Shown here in pieces: positions 49,674-63,220 of a DNA stretch of 64,000 nucleotides. Source of the DNA: Plectrocnemia conspersa (Eukaryota; Arthropoda; Insecta; Trichoptera; Polycentropodidae); NCBI GenBank assembly GCA_009617715.1, contig VTFK01000057.1, positions 1 through 64,000 on the forward strand, given 5' to 3'. The notes beneath the pieces were generated by a model. The model saw nothing but the letters and a program-made list of their open reading frames with translations. It made no database searches and was not told the DNA's origin. Numbering within the stretch: the stretch's first letter is position 1; each line of letters starts with the position of its first letter. The position numbers were made by a program, and so were the translations under genes.

Positions 49674-51264
49674 CTATTGAAATCAGACTATTGCGTCAAA
49701 TGTTAGATAAAACTATTTCAAATAAAAGTCATGATGATGAATTGAAAGTTATCCATTCATAAGACCATCTTGCACGAAGTTACACGTAAATAAGATAACG
49801 CAATATTACATAAACAAGATAACAACCATTAGAAGCTTGAAGAAAAGGGTCAAAATAAAAAAAAAGCGCAACAAAAAACCCTGTCCGACAAAAGCCGCAA
49901 AAAATAGGTAGATTTCTTTATATAAATGTGCAAAGAAAAAGTAATAAATATTAAAATAAAACCTTACAACATTTTTGATACTTTAACTTTTTTAATTATG
50001 ATTGATAAAGTGACCTCCGGTGAGTTACGATACGTGTTGCTATTCTGAAACAATATGCCGATATTTAGATTACGTTAGTTCTATGAATATCAGATAAAAA
50101 CTATGGCAATTATCATCCATTTTTTTAACACCATAATGTTTATGTCTGAGGATCGTTTTATGGTCTTCTGGTGAGCCTAAGTAATGCATTTCTTGGAACT
50201 ATCCACATAAGACTCTGCAATATGTGAAATATCTATCTAAATCTACCTAAAATCCACAATGGAATCAAGTGGGCAAAAAATCTGATGACTAATTACTTTC
50301 AAAATCAAGTAATATTAAAAAAAAATTCTTAAGATTATGACATAATATATATATATATATATTTAACGTTGAAGAGAACCACAACATGTTTAAATAAGAA
50401 ATGCTTGACATATAAACAATACCAGATATGTATAATAAAAATACTTTAGTAGCACATCGTATAATTACTTAGATTTATAAGTTTGATTGAATTGATTTTA
50501 TTATGACATAAGTATCTGTTTAGTTAAAATTATTTTAAAGAAATAAAATCCCATTTTCTTTAACAATACTATTAATGCTTGGAAAATTTGATCATCTTAA
50601 TTTAGAGTTTAGTAAAAAATTGTTTCCAACTTCGACTTCATGATTCTGTTTCTTTAATAAAACAATTAATTCTTCTCAATCATTTTAAAGTAATTACCAA
50701 GAATTAATCAGCTTAAATATTAAAAATGCAATAAAAACAATACATACAAAAATGTATAATAATTATATATTATGTATTATATAAAACACCGATCATCTTA
50801 CTCGAAAAAAAGTATTTTCAACACTAATTCTAGTGTAAAGCAAATGAGTTCTTTGAGGATCTAAATTGAGATGAATATTATTTATATTATATTCTATATA
50901 AATGATTTCAAGTGATTTGTGGACGATATACTGATACAGTGTGTAAGACTGTAAGTTATGAAATAAGTCATTCGGTGATAACTTGAGCAACATTGAAAAT
51001 AAGTTAAATATTTATAAATATAAGTAAACACGCATAAAACGAAAATAATGAAGATGAACCATAAATCTGTATTTTAAGTAGATTGAAAAAATAAGAAGTT
51101 ACCACAAAACCGTCACATATTGTATTGTATGTGAAAGCTGCAGAACAGAAGCTCGAAATAAAAATGAATATACAAATATAAGAAACATGAAAGATAAATT
51201 AGGGTAGATGTATGATATATGCAAGTACAACACTAGAAAGAAAGATGATTTACGAACGGAAACA
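49674..51264. other. Intergenic, no gene seen
   Basis: AT-rich, with a TATATATATA run at 50345-50363. The - strand open frame at 50993-50793 matches nothing I know. Confidence 0.4.
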
Positions 51265-51272
51265 GTCTAGGC

Positions 51273-52369
51273 TAGAGTCTCCAATTACTCGAGTATCGAA
51301 TATTAAAATTTTAAAATACTCGAGTACTCGAGTACTTTCGAGTATTTACTAAATGTACCAAAATAGCTATTATTCAAATTTGTGAACATATAAATAAATA
51401 AATAAAATACTTAGTATGTTAATTTTTACAATTATTTTAACTTCACGAACATACTTTTTAAAAACAATAAAGCAAAAGTGTCTCGAATTTAATATTACTG
51501 CTAACCTTTGGTTTTATTAGTCCCGTTATGGAAAAAACCCTTTCCGTTGCTGTTGATGTTGGTCTTATTGTCATTAACGCGTTGGATAAGGCTTCTAATT
51601 TATATCTGTTCGCTTTTTATAGATATAAAATTTTTTGAACTCTCTTTTATGTTCTCTTCTTTCATTCCCTTCTCTGCTTTTCTCTTATTTCCTTCGACTA
51701 TTGACAAAATAGTATTTTGTAATTCTTCTTGAATAGATTTTTTTTCTTAACAATATACAATATTCTACTCCTTCTGATTATTGCGAAGAATTTAAATCTA
51801 TATCCTTCGAAGATGTATTTGGGTGAATCCCTTTCACTCTAGAGCTAAACGGTTCGCAAAGAACTAACTTTACTTTAAATGCCTTTAAAACACACAATTG
51901 TTTTGATTTATATTTTAAGCTGAGGGATCAGTATAAACAATTGACAACACTTTACGCTACAACTGCATAGTCATAAAACCTAAAAAATTTTTTTGTTGAT
52001 ATTTCATATTGTTCATTGCCATAAATTAGATAAGTCGGGACTGTCGAACAGAAAACACAAAAGAAATTTCTCCGTCGTACCCACTAACATAGCCGACGAC
52101 CGGAACTATGCAACTATGGAACTATGAAAAAAATTATACCTGATAGTAACCGCTCTAACTCGGGACTTCGGGCATAAACGCCAAATAAAAGCAAGACGTT
52201 AACCTTTACCGGACCGAGTTAAAGTTATTTTTGTTTCTGAAATATTTCAAATTTTTTTAATTTCGAGTATTAATCGAGTAATTTTCAAAATACTCGATTA
52301 TCAAGTACTTGAAAAATAGACAAGTATACTCGAGTATTGAGTACTCGATTACTCGAATTGGAGACTCTA
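51273..52369. mobile_element. hAT transposon with exact 8-bp target duplication
   Basis: Terminal inverted repeats TAGAGTCTCCAATTACTCGA (left) and TAGAGTCTCCAATTCGAGTA (right, complemented). The flanking 8 bases, GTCTAGGC, are identical at 51265-51272 and 52370-52377. Both ends carry several subterminal CTCGAGTA or ACTCGAGT motifs, the usual arrangement of hAT transposase-binding sites. A transposase C-terminal fragment remains on the - strand. At 1097 bp it is a shortened copy. The exact duplication suggests a fairly recent insertion. Confidence 0.9.
51458..51598 (-). pseudogene. hAT transposase C-terminal dimerisation remnant
   Basis: A - strand frame from 51598 reads LEALSNALMTIRPTSTATER then VFSITGLIKPKVSSNIKFET, ending LLLYCF and a stop at 51458. 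This fits the hAT family C-terminal block (L...L.I..TS..SERVFS..G.I......L.....L.LL.F). The rest of the transposase, including BED finger and catalytic core, is not visible, so it is a fragment. Confidence 0.75.
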
Positions 52370-52377
52370 GTCTAGGC

Positions 52378-55300
52378 CTAATTTATTTGAGTAACTGTTA
52401 TTTGTTTCAAATAAGTGGCAAGGTTTAATATTTAAATTTATTTTTCCATTAGTGCCGAAACGCATTTAGCCTAACAGCGTAAATTTTACTTATAAATTAT
52501 GTTAAATTAGCTGCGCAGTGGAAAATTTTGTAAATTTCTCATTAATTAAAATTGAATGTTTTGGTGTACAAACGTTCATTATACCTATCTGGTTTTTTTC
52601 GGTAATAATTATAATTAAAAAACATTTTTTCATTTATTGAATATATTTTGTTTTTGTGTTTTTTAACAGAGTTACATTTTTCAATAAATAAATAATAACA
52701 ATCACGACTGTATTGTCGGGACAACCAGTAATCGTTGCAGTAAAAGTCGCGAAAGCTTGCTAAAAATATATCATACTAATTGATTTGTGTTTCTTGGATC
52801 TTCTGGTAAACGATTTTTTTTTTTCTAACGGGTATCAAAAGGACTAGATTTTGATTCTCGAAGACATTCCGGAATCCAAAATCAATGATAATTGTTTAAT
52901 TGTCAACAGAACCCTTCAGCAGTTTGAATAAATCTGGAAGAAATCAGCGAATCCTATCCCAACTATCCTAAATGAAAGGCGCTATGATACAAGAACGGAT
53001 AATAACCAAATATCCTCTTATTAAGGTATTTTATGAACCTTTTCTTTACTTTTTCGATTAAGACGGAGTATTCGGAGACTCCATTTAAGAATGCTGTGAA
53101 CTAAAGTGTCATTGAGGACGAATAATCGACGCAATGAATTGCGTTCCTCATAACAAAGTCGAGTCTGCGTATTTATAGTATAAATCTGAAATATTAAAAG
53201 AACCCTATCCCCCATCGAGCGATGAAACTACAATCATATACATACACACTCTCATATCTGCCGCGTCTCGAGTTCCTGAGTCCCGGGGGCTTTTTCATAC
53301 ATCCGCGATTCATATATACAGCATGCTCAGACTGGGGTGAGACGTAGCAGCCAGACTGTTGGCTGAGGTCCAGTTCACAAGGCCAAAATTATCGATTTCC
53401 CCAACACACTGTACATATATAGTACATGGCACGCACACACCCCGCCACAGCAGGTACCACGCCTTTTCTCTGCGGAAAATCGCTTTTCCATACACAAGCG
53501 CACACACACATGCAAACTAACACACTCGAAATTCCCTCTCGGGTAATTCCGTGTTCCACATCGAATTCAATTTACATGTTATGTCACAAGCCGCATTGGG
53601 GTGCGACGACCCCGTCTACGGCAACAGTCTATAAATTAAAAAAGTTCCATTAGGCAACCTGTGCCTGAAAATTAATTTTGCCTGAATTTATGTGCACTTT
53701 TTTAGTCTGAGGGTGTGGCGTGTCTGGCTTATTTATGGGAACGCCCTTCCGTCTAATCGATCCTTCAGGAAGTAGACAGCGCAGTCTAGGATATAGTTGT
53801 TGCTCAACCGTTTTGATATTTGAGTTTCCATGGGAAATTCATTAGCACTTTTACAACAGTCACGATTTAATGAAATGTTATATAAAGTTTATTATATATT
53901 AATCATTATCAAATTGTATAATGGATAATCAAAATATTTTATCAATTGCAGCTTATATTTTATCAATAGCAATATCATCGACTCAGTAATAATATCTTAT
54001 TATATTTATTTATATATTTACTAGCTTTTGAAATATTTTATTGACTAATTGAGCAACCGCCCTTTTGACTTATTTATTGTAATGGAATAGGTAAAGTTAT
54101 AAAATATAAATCAATGGAATTTTGGTCAGGAGCATTGCAATAGTAATGTGTTCGCAGCCACAGTTTTGATGAATTCAAATTCCTTAATAGCATAATAGAA
54201 CTGCAAATTTTGAGCTGTTGCCATATTTAATTCTGTGATAAACGATTTTTATTTATTTTTTACTTATTCATCAAGATTTTTTGCGTTTAATATTACATAT
54301 TGTAGTATAATTGATGCGCGTTATTTAAAAAAATATACGATACAACAGTTTTTAGTCCAGTCATAAAATCTTAGTCGTTTTGAGCTCAAGATAATTAATA
54401 GCGATTTAAATAGCAGCTTCACTGGAAAAGTGTGTTTCAATGTTTTCGGCATGAAGTTACAGGCTCGTACTGTGTCGATTTTCTGAGAGCTGCACTGGTG
54501 ATGAGCTCAGATCATTTATTTTATTTCGGAAGTTAGTAAGAACGTAATTTTCCAAGACGGTGTTACGATTTTTATTGAGAAGAAAAAAACAAAAAATCTC
54601 AACAATTTAGAGATTCTATAAAAAAAACTCTGACCATTCTCATTTACGCCCATTGCAAGATTTCGTTCATTTTTAACTGTTTTTTTTTATTGCACGAATT
54701 TTTCTATTCAATAAAAAGCTACATAATTTCATAGTAAATTAAAATATTGATATTTTTCAAATTATGATTTTAGTGGCACCAGAATTCCATTAAATGATGT
54801 TCGCATAAAATCGTTAATAATGGTTTTGCTACTTACTTAATAGAACGGTTTTTATTGGCTTTCTTGTACTTTTTTAAAAAAAAAAGTCAGTTATTTTTTA
54901 CACTATATTAGCCAATGATACAATAACACATTTTACCATTGGTTAAAATCCACACGAACACTAGTATTATTTTTTAATTATCGTATCTAGTAAATTGGAA
55001 TATGTAGTAATTATATTATTTTACAATGTTATCCTAGATTTTAATGAGGAATACTGTGATGAGTAATTTAAAAAAAAAGTCGTGCATAATGACAATAAAT
55101 TCATTACAATTTTAAAGCATTAATTGCGGCGGAATAATTTTTTTAGCGTCATAGCGTCATATAAATATTTTTTATGACTTGTACAGTTTAATTACAGTTT
55201 GATGATTCATGATAGTCGCCACTATTATTTGCGACGTTTTGGTAAAAACGGTTGAAGACCACTACGTTTTTTAATCTTATTGTGTAATTTCTACTAAAAA

Positions 55301-55827
55301 CTTTACTGGACTATTAAGAAGAAAAACGTATTTGTTTCAAATACAAAAATCTAACATATATGACTATCAATTACAAGATAATATTTAAAATTATAAAAAT
55401 ATGTCAATAGAATTTAGTAATAGCAATATAATAATATTACATATTTATTTAATTGTCATTTTATTTTTATTTTAATCAATTTTAGTATTAAACCATTCAC
55501 AATTCCTACCACTGGTGTACTGATAACAATTACTGCTATATAATACTGATAATTTTAGTTCAGTTGTGAATGGACCACTGGGCCTGAAACCGTTTTTGAT
55601 TAATAAAAATTATTGACTACTTACAAGAATTGTAATAATTATTTTAGCTAATATATATAGCTATACAATTATACACTAAACAAATATAATCAAAAAACAC
55701 ATATACTACTTTTATAATAATATCTAACATATCTTTATAAATTCAAGTATATTATTTTATTAATTTATTTAGTGTAATAGCTATTTTTTATTATTTAAGT
55801 TATCTACAACTTCTTTAACATTATCAT
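52378..55827. other. Intergenic, with a more complex block at 53200-53830
   Basis: AT-rich except for about 53200-53830, which has balanced composition, CA-repeat tracts and several open frames that do not look like proteins. That block could be an old conserved non-coding element or an unrecognised exon. Nothing else stands out. Confidence 0.35.
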
Positions 55828-55947
55828 CTATGCAATAAATTGTCGTCTGCAAACAGATCTATTTTACATTTTCCTATATTAATAATTGTATCATTAATTT
55901 ATATTATAAATAACTTTGGTCCTAATTTTGGACCCCTGTGGTACTCC
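55828..55947 (-). pseudogene. LINE reverse transcriptase fragment
   Basis: The - strand from 55947 gives GVPQGSK, then after a frame change LGPKLFII, stop, INDTIINIGKCKIDLFADDN. These are the GVPQGSxLGPLLF..YIND and FADD motifs of non-LTR reverse transcriptases, here with the catalytic FADD kept but a frameshift and a stop. It is a different element from that at 16.9 kb, judging by sequence. Confidence 0.7.
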
Positions 55948-58900
55948 GTGAGATATTATTTACTGGCTGTAAAAAACACGCCCTTTAGGGTTACTAAATC
56001 CCGAAATTATAAATTAAAACATAAAATGCGATTATAGCTACCTAATTTAATGTCTAATTAAAACTCAAAATTTTCACTTTATAAAGTATCATAGACATAT
56101 TTATGAACTTAGATGTTATGGAATTTTTATATTATGTAAACGTATGTCACAAAAGTTAAATATCTATTAATATCTGAAAATACATATTAAATATTTTCCA
56201 ATGTGAAAGATAGCTTGATGTGATTCAGTCACATCGAACCATATTTGTGCGAAAAGGCAAACGCCCATTTTCATGTCCTTTTGAGACCATTCTCCCAACG
56301 CCCCACGTTTTAAAATGGCGATTCTCAATCGCCCACTCATCCAGGTATGCAAATCGTTTTGTCGTTAGTTACCAGATATACTTCGTCGATGTGTCTCTTT
56401 GCCTTATTATGATAAACAAGCTCGATATAATGACTATCATAGGCGATACTCGCTGTGGATGACTCACTTTGCACTGTGAACACAAACATAAACATACAAT
56501 ACATAAATCTGATGTCTAGTCATATGTATGCAGATGTGTACCTACATAGCAGAATGTGTCATATATTATTTTCTTTATCACCATAATATAATCGAGATAT
56601 TAAATGATTGGTTTTCAAAAGATAAGCCTTTACAAAACAACTAATTTTAATTATGTTATTCTTTATAACATTATTTTATTTTTTACGGTGTATTAAATAC
56701 AATAACTTACTAATAATGATTTAATCTTGCTAATTATTATTTTAAATAATATACTGTCCTTATATATTATATACTAAAATATCAAAATAATTATTCAACT
56801 TTACATTCTAAATTTTGATTTATTAACAGAATTCGTAATTAGTTAATTTATTTACTGGTATTTGTTCAGGCGTTAATGTTTATATTTATAAATATTTTAA
56901 TCATTTAAGATAAATATGTATATTGAAAAATTTTTTTTAATTATTACTATCATTGAAAAATATTTGAGTCTTCATTATTTTATTTCTTAAGTCTCTATGA
57001 TCTTTACTAATCATTTGCCAAATTTCTACTATTTCTTATGCTTCGTCTTTTGGTTTACTTAGAAAGTTGGCTTATTATTTACATCTCTACTGTAATATAT
57101 TTATGCTGAAACAAATCGTCTGCATATAATTGTATGCATTTATATTTGCATTTTTCAATCACGATTCACCTAAAACATGCAATTCGACTGAAAAGTAAAG
57201 GCAACCATATCGATTATTACTTGCAGTCTGCAGATAAATTAGCACGATTCTAAAAATTGTTATCAGTTCCATTTTTATCACATTGATAATATATATATAT
57301 ATAAAATACCAGATAGCATGTAACAGAAAAAAAGTAAATTAACTTCAGTGGTGCGGAAATGAACATATTTAATATTGAAGATTAAAGTAGCGTTTATGAA
57401 ATATTTGCTTCGTTATAATGGACAAGTGTTATGCTGCTCTCTGATTCAGTACGTGCATCATTTTCCGTTTAGCTTCTCTTGCTGTAGCGGTGGCTTTGAC
57501 AATTATTATACAATCTAGCTATGAAATTCAAGGGCAATTCTAGATGAAGCAAGGAACGCCCACAATTGACACTTTGGCAATGGTTTTATTGAATGAGTTT
57601 AAGGTCATTTTTTAAACTCAAATCTGTTAAATTATTAATTTTTACTAAGCTTGTCTTCTAAAAATACAGAATAATACGAGTAATTCATAATGAATTGTGT
57701 AACTAGTGAGCTGTAACTTTTAGCATGTTTCTCTAGTATGGTGGCCAAGTAATGCAACCGACTCATTTATATTATAAAAAGCCTACAAAAGCTTGCCCAG
57801 TTACCTGTACATGATGAAATAAAAAGATCTTATTTTCCACAAAGTTTCTACAAGTATGCTGGGATATAAGTCCCTCAATTCGCGTCGACTAGTGTATTTG
57901 GGAAAGAACTTCTTGAAGTTACTGGCAAGGAATGTGTGTGTCACCTAATTACCAACGCTTGCGTCCATGCATGTATTAGCAACTCCCCATTTAACACATC
58001 CATCAGACTTTTAACCATTGATTTGTTCTCATCCAGCTACTCGCAGTTGATATACGCATTGTGCTCAAGCCGTTAAGATTATTATGTAACTATTTTATAC
58101 GTTTTTTTTTATGTATAGGGTGCATTGGTGTAAAATAATTATGTTCTGCACATGTATGCAGGCCCGTTGTTAGAGCAAGGCGAGCGAAGCAACTGCCTTG
58201 TGCTCCACGCGAATTTTTTTATTACTATTACAAATACTTTTTTGAATTGTATTCTGAAAATAAAACGCGTCAATCGATTTTCTCAATAAAAAAACTCGTA
58301 ACGCCCATCTAAGCGCACCCCGCCTGAATATAATAGGGTGCCTATTATATTCCCAATCAATTTTTATTTCTTGGGATTTTGTAGAAGCAGTTATTGCTAT
58401 TGTTTATGTATCGGTTGTCAGTAGTAGCATAGATTTTTATATAGTGTCTATTATTTTTTACGCCAGTTCCTTTGCATATGCCATCTACCTAACTATTATT
58501 TTTCTAATTATAAGTTTTTTTAAAAGGCAAAAAAAACTTGGACACCATAATTTTAGTTTATTTTATTTAGTTAATAAATTTTAATTAATGGGCTAAAATG
58601 ATTTTTATTCCCTTAGCAGTATTTACTTATGGTAATCGGATGGTGCGGATGGCAATTAGATACATATTGAAGATAAAACAAGCTTTTCACTTCGATCAAA
58701 CCTAACTTCAAAAACTTACGCGATATACTTTGAACATGGAGGCTGAGAAGAGTCACCGAGTAACTCCTCAAAACTTTAACAAGAGCAGGATTTATCAATG
58801 GTACGTAAAATAACAACTACAAATTTATAACATTATACCTTGAACTTCATATGTATTTATAAACATAAATTCATAAGGACTTTGCGTTCATTTACATATA

Positions 58901-61255
58901 TGACTCATTTTTAAATGATTGAATGTTACCGTAATCACATGGGAAATCGTTTAGTAAAAGTAGTGTCGCGTGCTATTCATGCTCTACTACGACAACATCG
59001 TAGGGGTCCTGCGTAGTAATGAGTCACCCCTTTTTTGTTTACAACTTTTAACATTCATCATGTTTATGTTGTGAGTTTATACGTATCTCTCGTTGTCATG
59101 TCACGGCTAAGGTACAAACTTTTTTTCGTAACCAGCTCTGCCACCCAACGAATCCCAGTTAACCTATGACCCCGCCCCTAAATCCCAAATGAGCACGAAC
59201 AATTCAAGGTGAGCCCATTTTGGCGAGGCATTAAAATTTATCGCATGCATATTAATTCGACTTGCCGACCACTTTTCAGGATGACATCACCGTTTGGTCT
59301 TATGCAGGCGTAGTTAGTACCCGATACCTACATAATCTGCAGGCCGAACCAAGGCTGCGATCGTGATTTTAAAATAATGTGCCCGAAAAGGACCGTAAAA
59401 TCGTGTCATGACCCGTATCGAAATCAATGACCCAATTTACATGTCATCGGAGCAGGAAGCGTCTTTTGGCCTGGTCATTGGACCAAGAAGGAATTCACCA
59501 TTCAATGCTAAACTAAAACAGCTTCCTGGGCATGTCTGTTAAAATCAAAAAGATGCGGGCTTTTCTCTTATTTAAAGGTATTAATTAATCCAATAAAAAT
59601 ACCTTCAGATAACACTTTAAATTGAGACGATATTGTATTATATAAATTGTCGTGTTTTATGTTATGCATAAAAACTTCGGTGTTATCTGAGAAGGGTCTG
59701 AATTCTTACAGGTAAAAAAGCCATTTGATTTCAAATTCAGGTAAACGTTGTAAAGGTTCAAGGTTTCGCGAGTGTTCGTTGTAAAACCGAGCAGCTGATA
59801 TGATTATTTTGTGTAACAGCTGTTTTTGACGCATAATGTGAACAGCAGGTGAGCACCTTTTATTTCAAATGCAATTACGAAACCCTAAAAATTTGTACCT
59901 GAGGTGATGGATTTTTTTAAAAATATAATTTATTTATCATTGTAATCAGTTAATACAATGATATTAGCTATCCTATAGCAAATGATCTGAACTATTGGGA
60001 GCCCCTCAATTCTTAATATAACATAATACAATAACGTTTTATTTACACTGCAATATATTTCCTGTTATATTTATTTTATCGATTGAGAAACTATATGATA
60101 GGGTATAGAGCTCTGAAATTTGAAATGCAAATACATATTCTATACTTTTATATGAAGTTAAACTCACTCTGTTGACACTTATCACATGCAGACTTCACAA
60201 ATCTTATCACATTATAGCATGCATATGCTGAATCAGACGCAGATTATGCCCGCATGCATGCTTCCTGATTTATTATTCAACCAGTCTTTAAAATCAAGTA
60301 TGTCTGTTCTTTAGTATCGCAACGCCTTCAGTTGTTCTGAAATTTCTGGATGGATTTAATATGTATTTAGCCTCGCACATCCACAAAACTGGGTATTATA
60401 TGTTCATGTTACTTTAAATTGTTAATAAATCATAAGTTTAGTATATATTGACAATTATGAGAATCCAGTAATCCAGTAAAATTGCTGAAGTGATAGTTTA
60501 GTTTTCGCGCATTCGCTCCATCGCAGCTTCGTGTCTGAAGTCCTGCAAAATTACTTTGCAATATTGGCAAATTGTAAAATTTATATGCTAAAATTTATTC
60601 TAATTCATCTGTATCTTCCAAGTCAAAAATTCATATTTCTTGAGATTTTTGATTTGTGCATCAAAAAGATGGGTTCGTGCCAGAAGTTTAAAAATAAGTA
60701 TTGGAATGCATAAAATTGTATAATATTTTCTTTAGTAATCTAAGAACTACATTACCAATCAAATAATAAAAAAAATCAGCAGATTGTAAAAATGTATGAG
60801 GGCTTTCCACGGAGTAACGCCAAAAAATTTGAATGTCAGCGAACATTTTCTTGTTTTTTATCTTTATCTTGTTTCAAATTGAAAGATGTAAAGTAACAAC
60901 AGACAATTGACAATTTTCTCTACGATACAGATATTAATATATGAGACCGAAATTACTTCTTAACTTGAAGCTCTGTACAATCAATCGAAGTAAATCAATC
61001 CGTTCTGGTCCTTCGATTATTCGCGTCCATTATAACAAATCATCATCCAATTGAAGTTTATACACTTCAACGATCATCCAGTTCTCCATTCGTTAATAAT
61101 ATATAGATATTTACAATATTATACTATATTATTTTATTCACGGAATATATATTCAATTTTTTTATTTATCAAAAATTCTTGAAAAAACCAGAAGTGAAAT
61201 TAAGAATTCTTATTTCTCGAGAAATGAAAAACATCGAGAAACTAGAATATATGGG
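55948..61255. other. Intergenic with minor transposon traces
   Basis: AT-rich. A hAT-like end CAGGCCCGTTGTTAGAGCAA followed by GGCGAGCGAAGC starts at 58159, with a weak partner ending CCGCCTG at 58326 but no matching flanks. A loose inverted repeat (CTTCAGATAACAC and GTGTTATCTGAGAAG) spans about 59607-59695. A block at 59130-59560 is more complex than its surroundings but shows no coding signal. Confidence 0.35.
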
Positions 61256-61945
61256 CTAAACGACAACCGACATATTGTTAACGATTAAACGTTAACGCGA
61301 CATAACCCTCACCGACAAAATATTAACACAATATAATGTTGATATTTATACATATAAAAATTAATGTTATTTATTAAATAATTAATTAATATCGTATTAT
61401 ATTATAACAAATTAATATGTATTCTATATTATTATAAAATGGTATATGTACTAGGTATTGCTTAGTTCCGAAACGAGTGAAAATTTTTGAAACAAATTTA
61501 GAACTTTATTTTCAATAAAAGTTATATTTCACAAAAAGTTTATAATAAACATAAGTAAAAATAAATATTGCAAATTTTTTGACTTCAAATAGGTTTCAAT
61601 CTTTGTATTTTATTTATTATTGTTTTGTTTTCAACTAACAACGCTTATTTAAAACCAAAAGATTTGAAATTTTGACTTTTAATTATTTTCATTAGAAACT
61701 TTTTGTGAAATACAGCACTTATTAAATATAAAATTCGAAGTTACTTACAAAAATTTTGACTTGTTTCGAAGGTAAAAAATACATTTACTTTATAAATATT
61801 ATATTTTATAATATTATAGAATATATATTCATTTATATTATATATAAATGTTAACATTATGTCGTGTTAACATTTTGTGGGGGAGCGCTATGTCGCGTTA
61901 ACGTTTAGTTGTTAACATTATGTCGGTTAGCGTTTTGTCGTTACT
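61256..61945. mobile_element. Foldback-type element with very long inverted repeats
   Basis: The left end (AACGACAA, then CCGACATATTGTTAACGATT and on) and right end (complement: AACGACAAAACGCTAACCGA and on) match across about 90 bases. Both ends are built of degenerate units of the type GTTAACATTATGTCG. Complementarity continues inward: TTCACAAAAAGTTT at 61529 against its complement near 61688, and CCGAAACGAGTGAAAATTTT against 61760. Nearly the whole element can therefore fold back on itself around 61600. No coding region. The structure resembles foldback elements. Confidence 0.75.
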
Positions 61946-63039
61946 GAATCTCAGGATATTGCAATCTCAGAAAAGATTTCGATGTGTCTAAAGTATCTTT
62001 CCATTATAATACTGTACTAATACTATGTGGTCTTAATTGAAATTTTATTGTTTTGAATTATATATTACCTTAACGACGTTTTGGACACAACAGCTAGACG
62101 ATATTTTAACTATTGGCTACCAAACTTTGATTTTCTATATATCAAACTAAATCTAAAAGACGAAAAAACAGCACGATAATGCCTCTATAATTTAATACTA
62201 TTATAGAATAATAAATAAGGCAATCCATAGTCGATTACTTTTTTTTTATATTTACATGTAAAATGAACAATTTTTTTCATTGCAAAACCTATTTAACCTC
62301 AGTTTTATTTAAACATAATTACAAAAAAAAATCCGCTGCGCAGCTAAATGCATTTTTTCACTTTAAAATAATAACATTCAATATTATGTAATATATTAAG
62401 CAAAAGAAGCAACGGAGCAAAATTTAACCAAGAAACATAGAGTGCAGCAAATAAGATTTCTTAAAAAGAGGCTCCCACAATAAATGGAAAAATACATATG
62501 TATGTACATATGCGCAATAATGATATACATTCAACCTAATTATTAAACACAATTAGAATCTGGAACTACCGCCACAGTCCACCGAGACTGACGTGCTCTG
62601 TTACAATATTATTGGAATCCATTACTATTTGCCTCTCAACTATACCACGTGAGAGTCTTACAAGATAAATAATTTGCGAAAAAACATATTCAGCGACTGT
62701 GTTAGACCTTACATTTATATGATACAATATGTCAATTATAGATTTTATATTTAATTAATATAAATAACGGTTTGTAAATAAAATATCAGAAAAAAATACG
62801 CTTACGAAATTTTCTTTCAAACATATGTATGTAAAGTTTACAAACACATACACACATCTAGACGATAATTATTTTGTTAATGATAGCAAAAACGATGGGC
62901 TTCCTGATATTCCCCCCCCCCCCTCATTGATTAACACAAAATTGTATATTTTATACAAACATGACGAAATTACTAGGGGTATTCTGAATCTTTTATTCAA
63001 TATAATAATCGTGGATCTCAGTATATTATAAAAGGAAGT
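61946..63039. other. Intergenic, no gene seen
   Basis: AT-rich. A run of 12 C occurs at 62912-62923, the complement of the 12-G tract inside the hAT element at 49096. Confidence 0.4.
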
Positions 63040-63220
63040 TCATGCAAGTCTCACGCCTACTTTTTTCATCGGCTATAGCTTTTTTCATAAATAATAATTC
63101 TGGACACTTTGATGAAGTTTATTACTCGTTAAAAGTATAAATATATTTTTCTTTCATTCATTGAATGAATTCATCAGTGACAATGGATGGCCTTCCACTA
63201 TTTTTTTCAACATGCACTTT
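63040..63220 (-). pseudogene. Mariner transposase HTH fragment
   Basis: From 63220 the - strand reads KVHVEKNSGRPSIVTDEFIQ, then a stop. It goes on in shifted frames to CPELLFMKKAIADEKSRRE-like sequence, matching the second helix-turn-helix region of mariner/SETMAR-type transposases (SGRPS.VTDEFI......CPE.S...L). Catalytic parts are absent. It may belong to the same family as the core fragment at 26355. Confidence 0.6.

Noticed and set aside
58159..58326. Complete hAT MITE between CAGGCCCG and CCGCCTG
   Set aside because: The ends match only for a few bases and the flanking 8 bases differ; kept only as a possible transposon trace.
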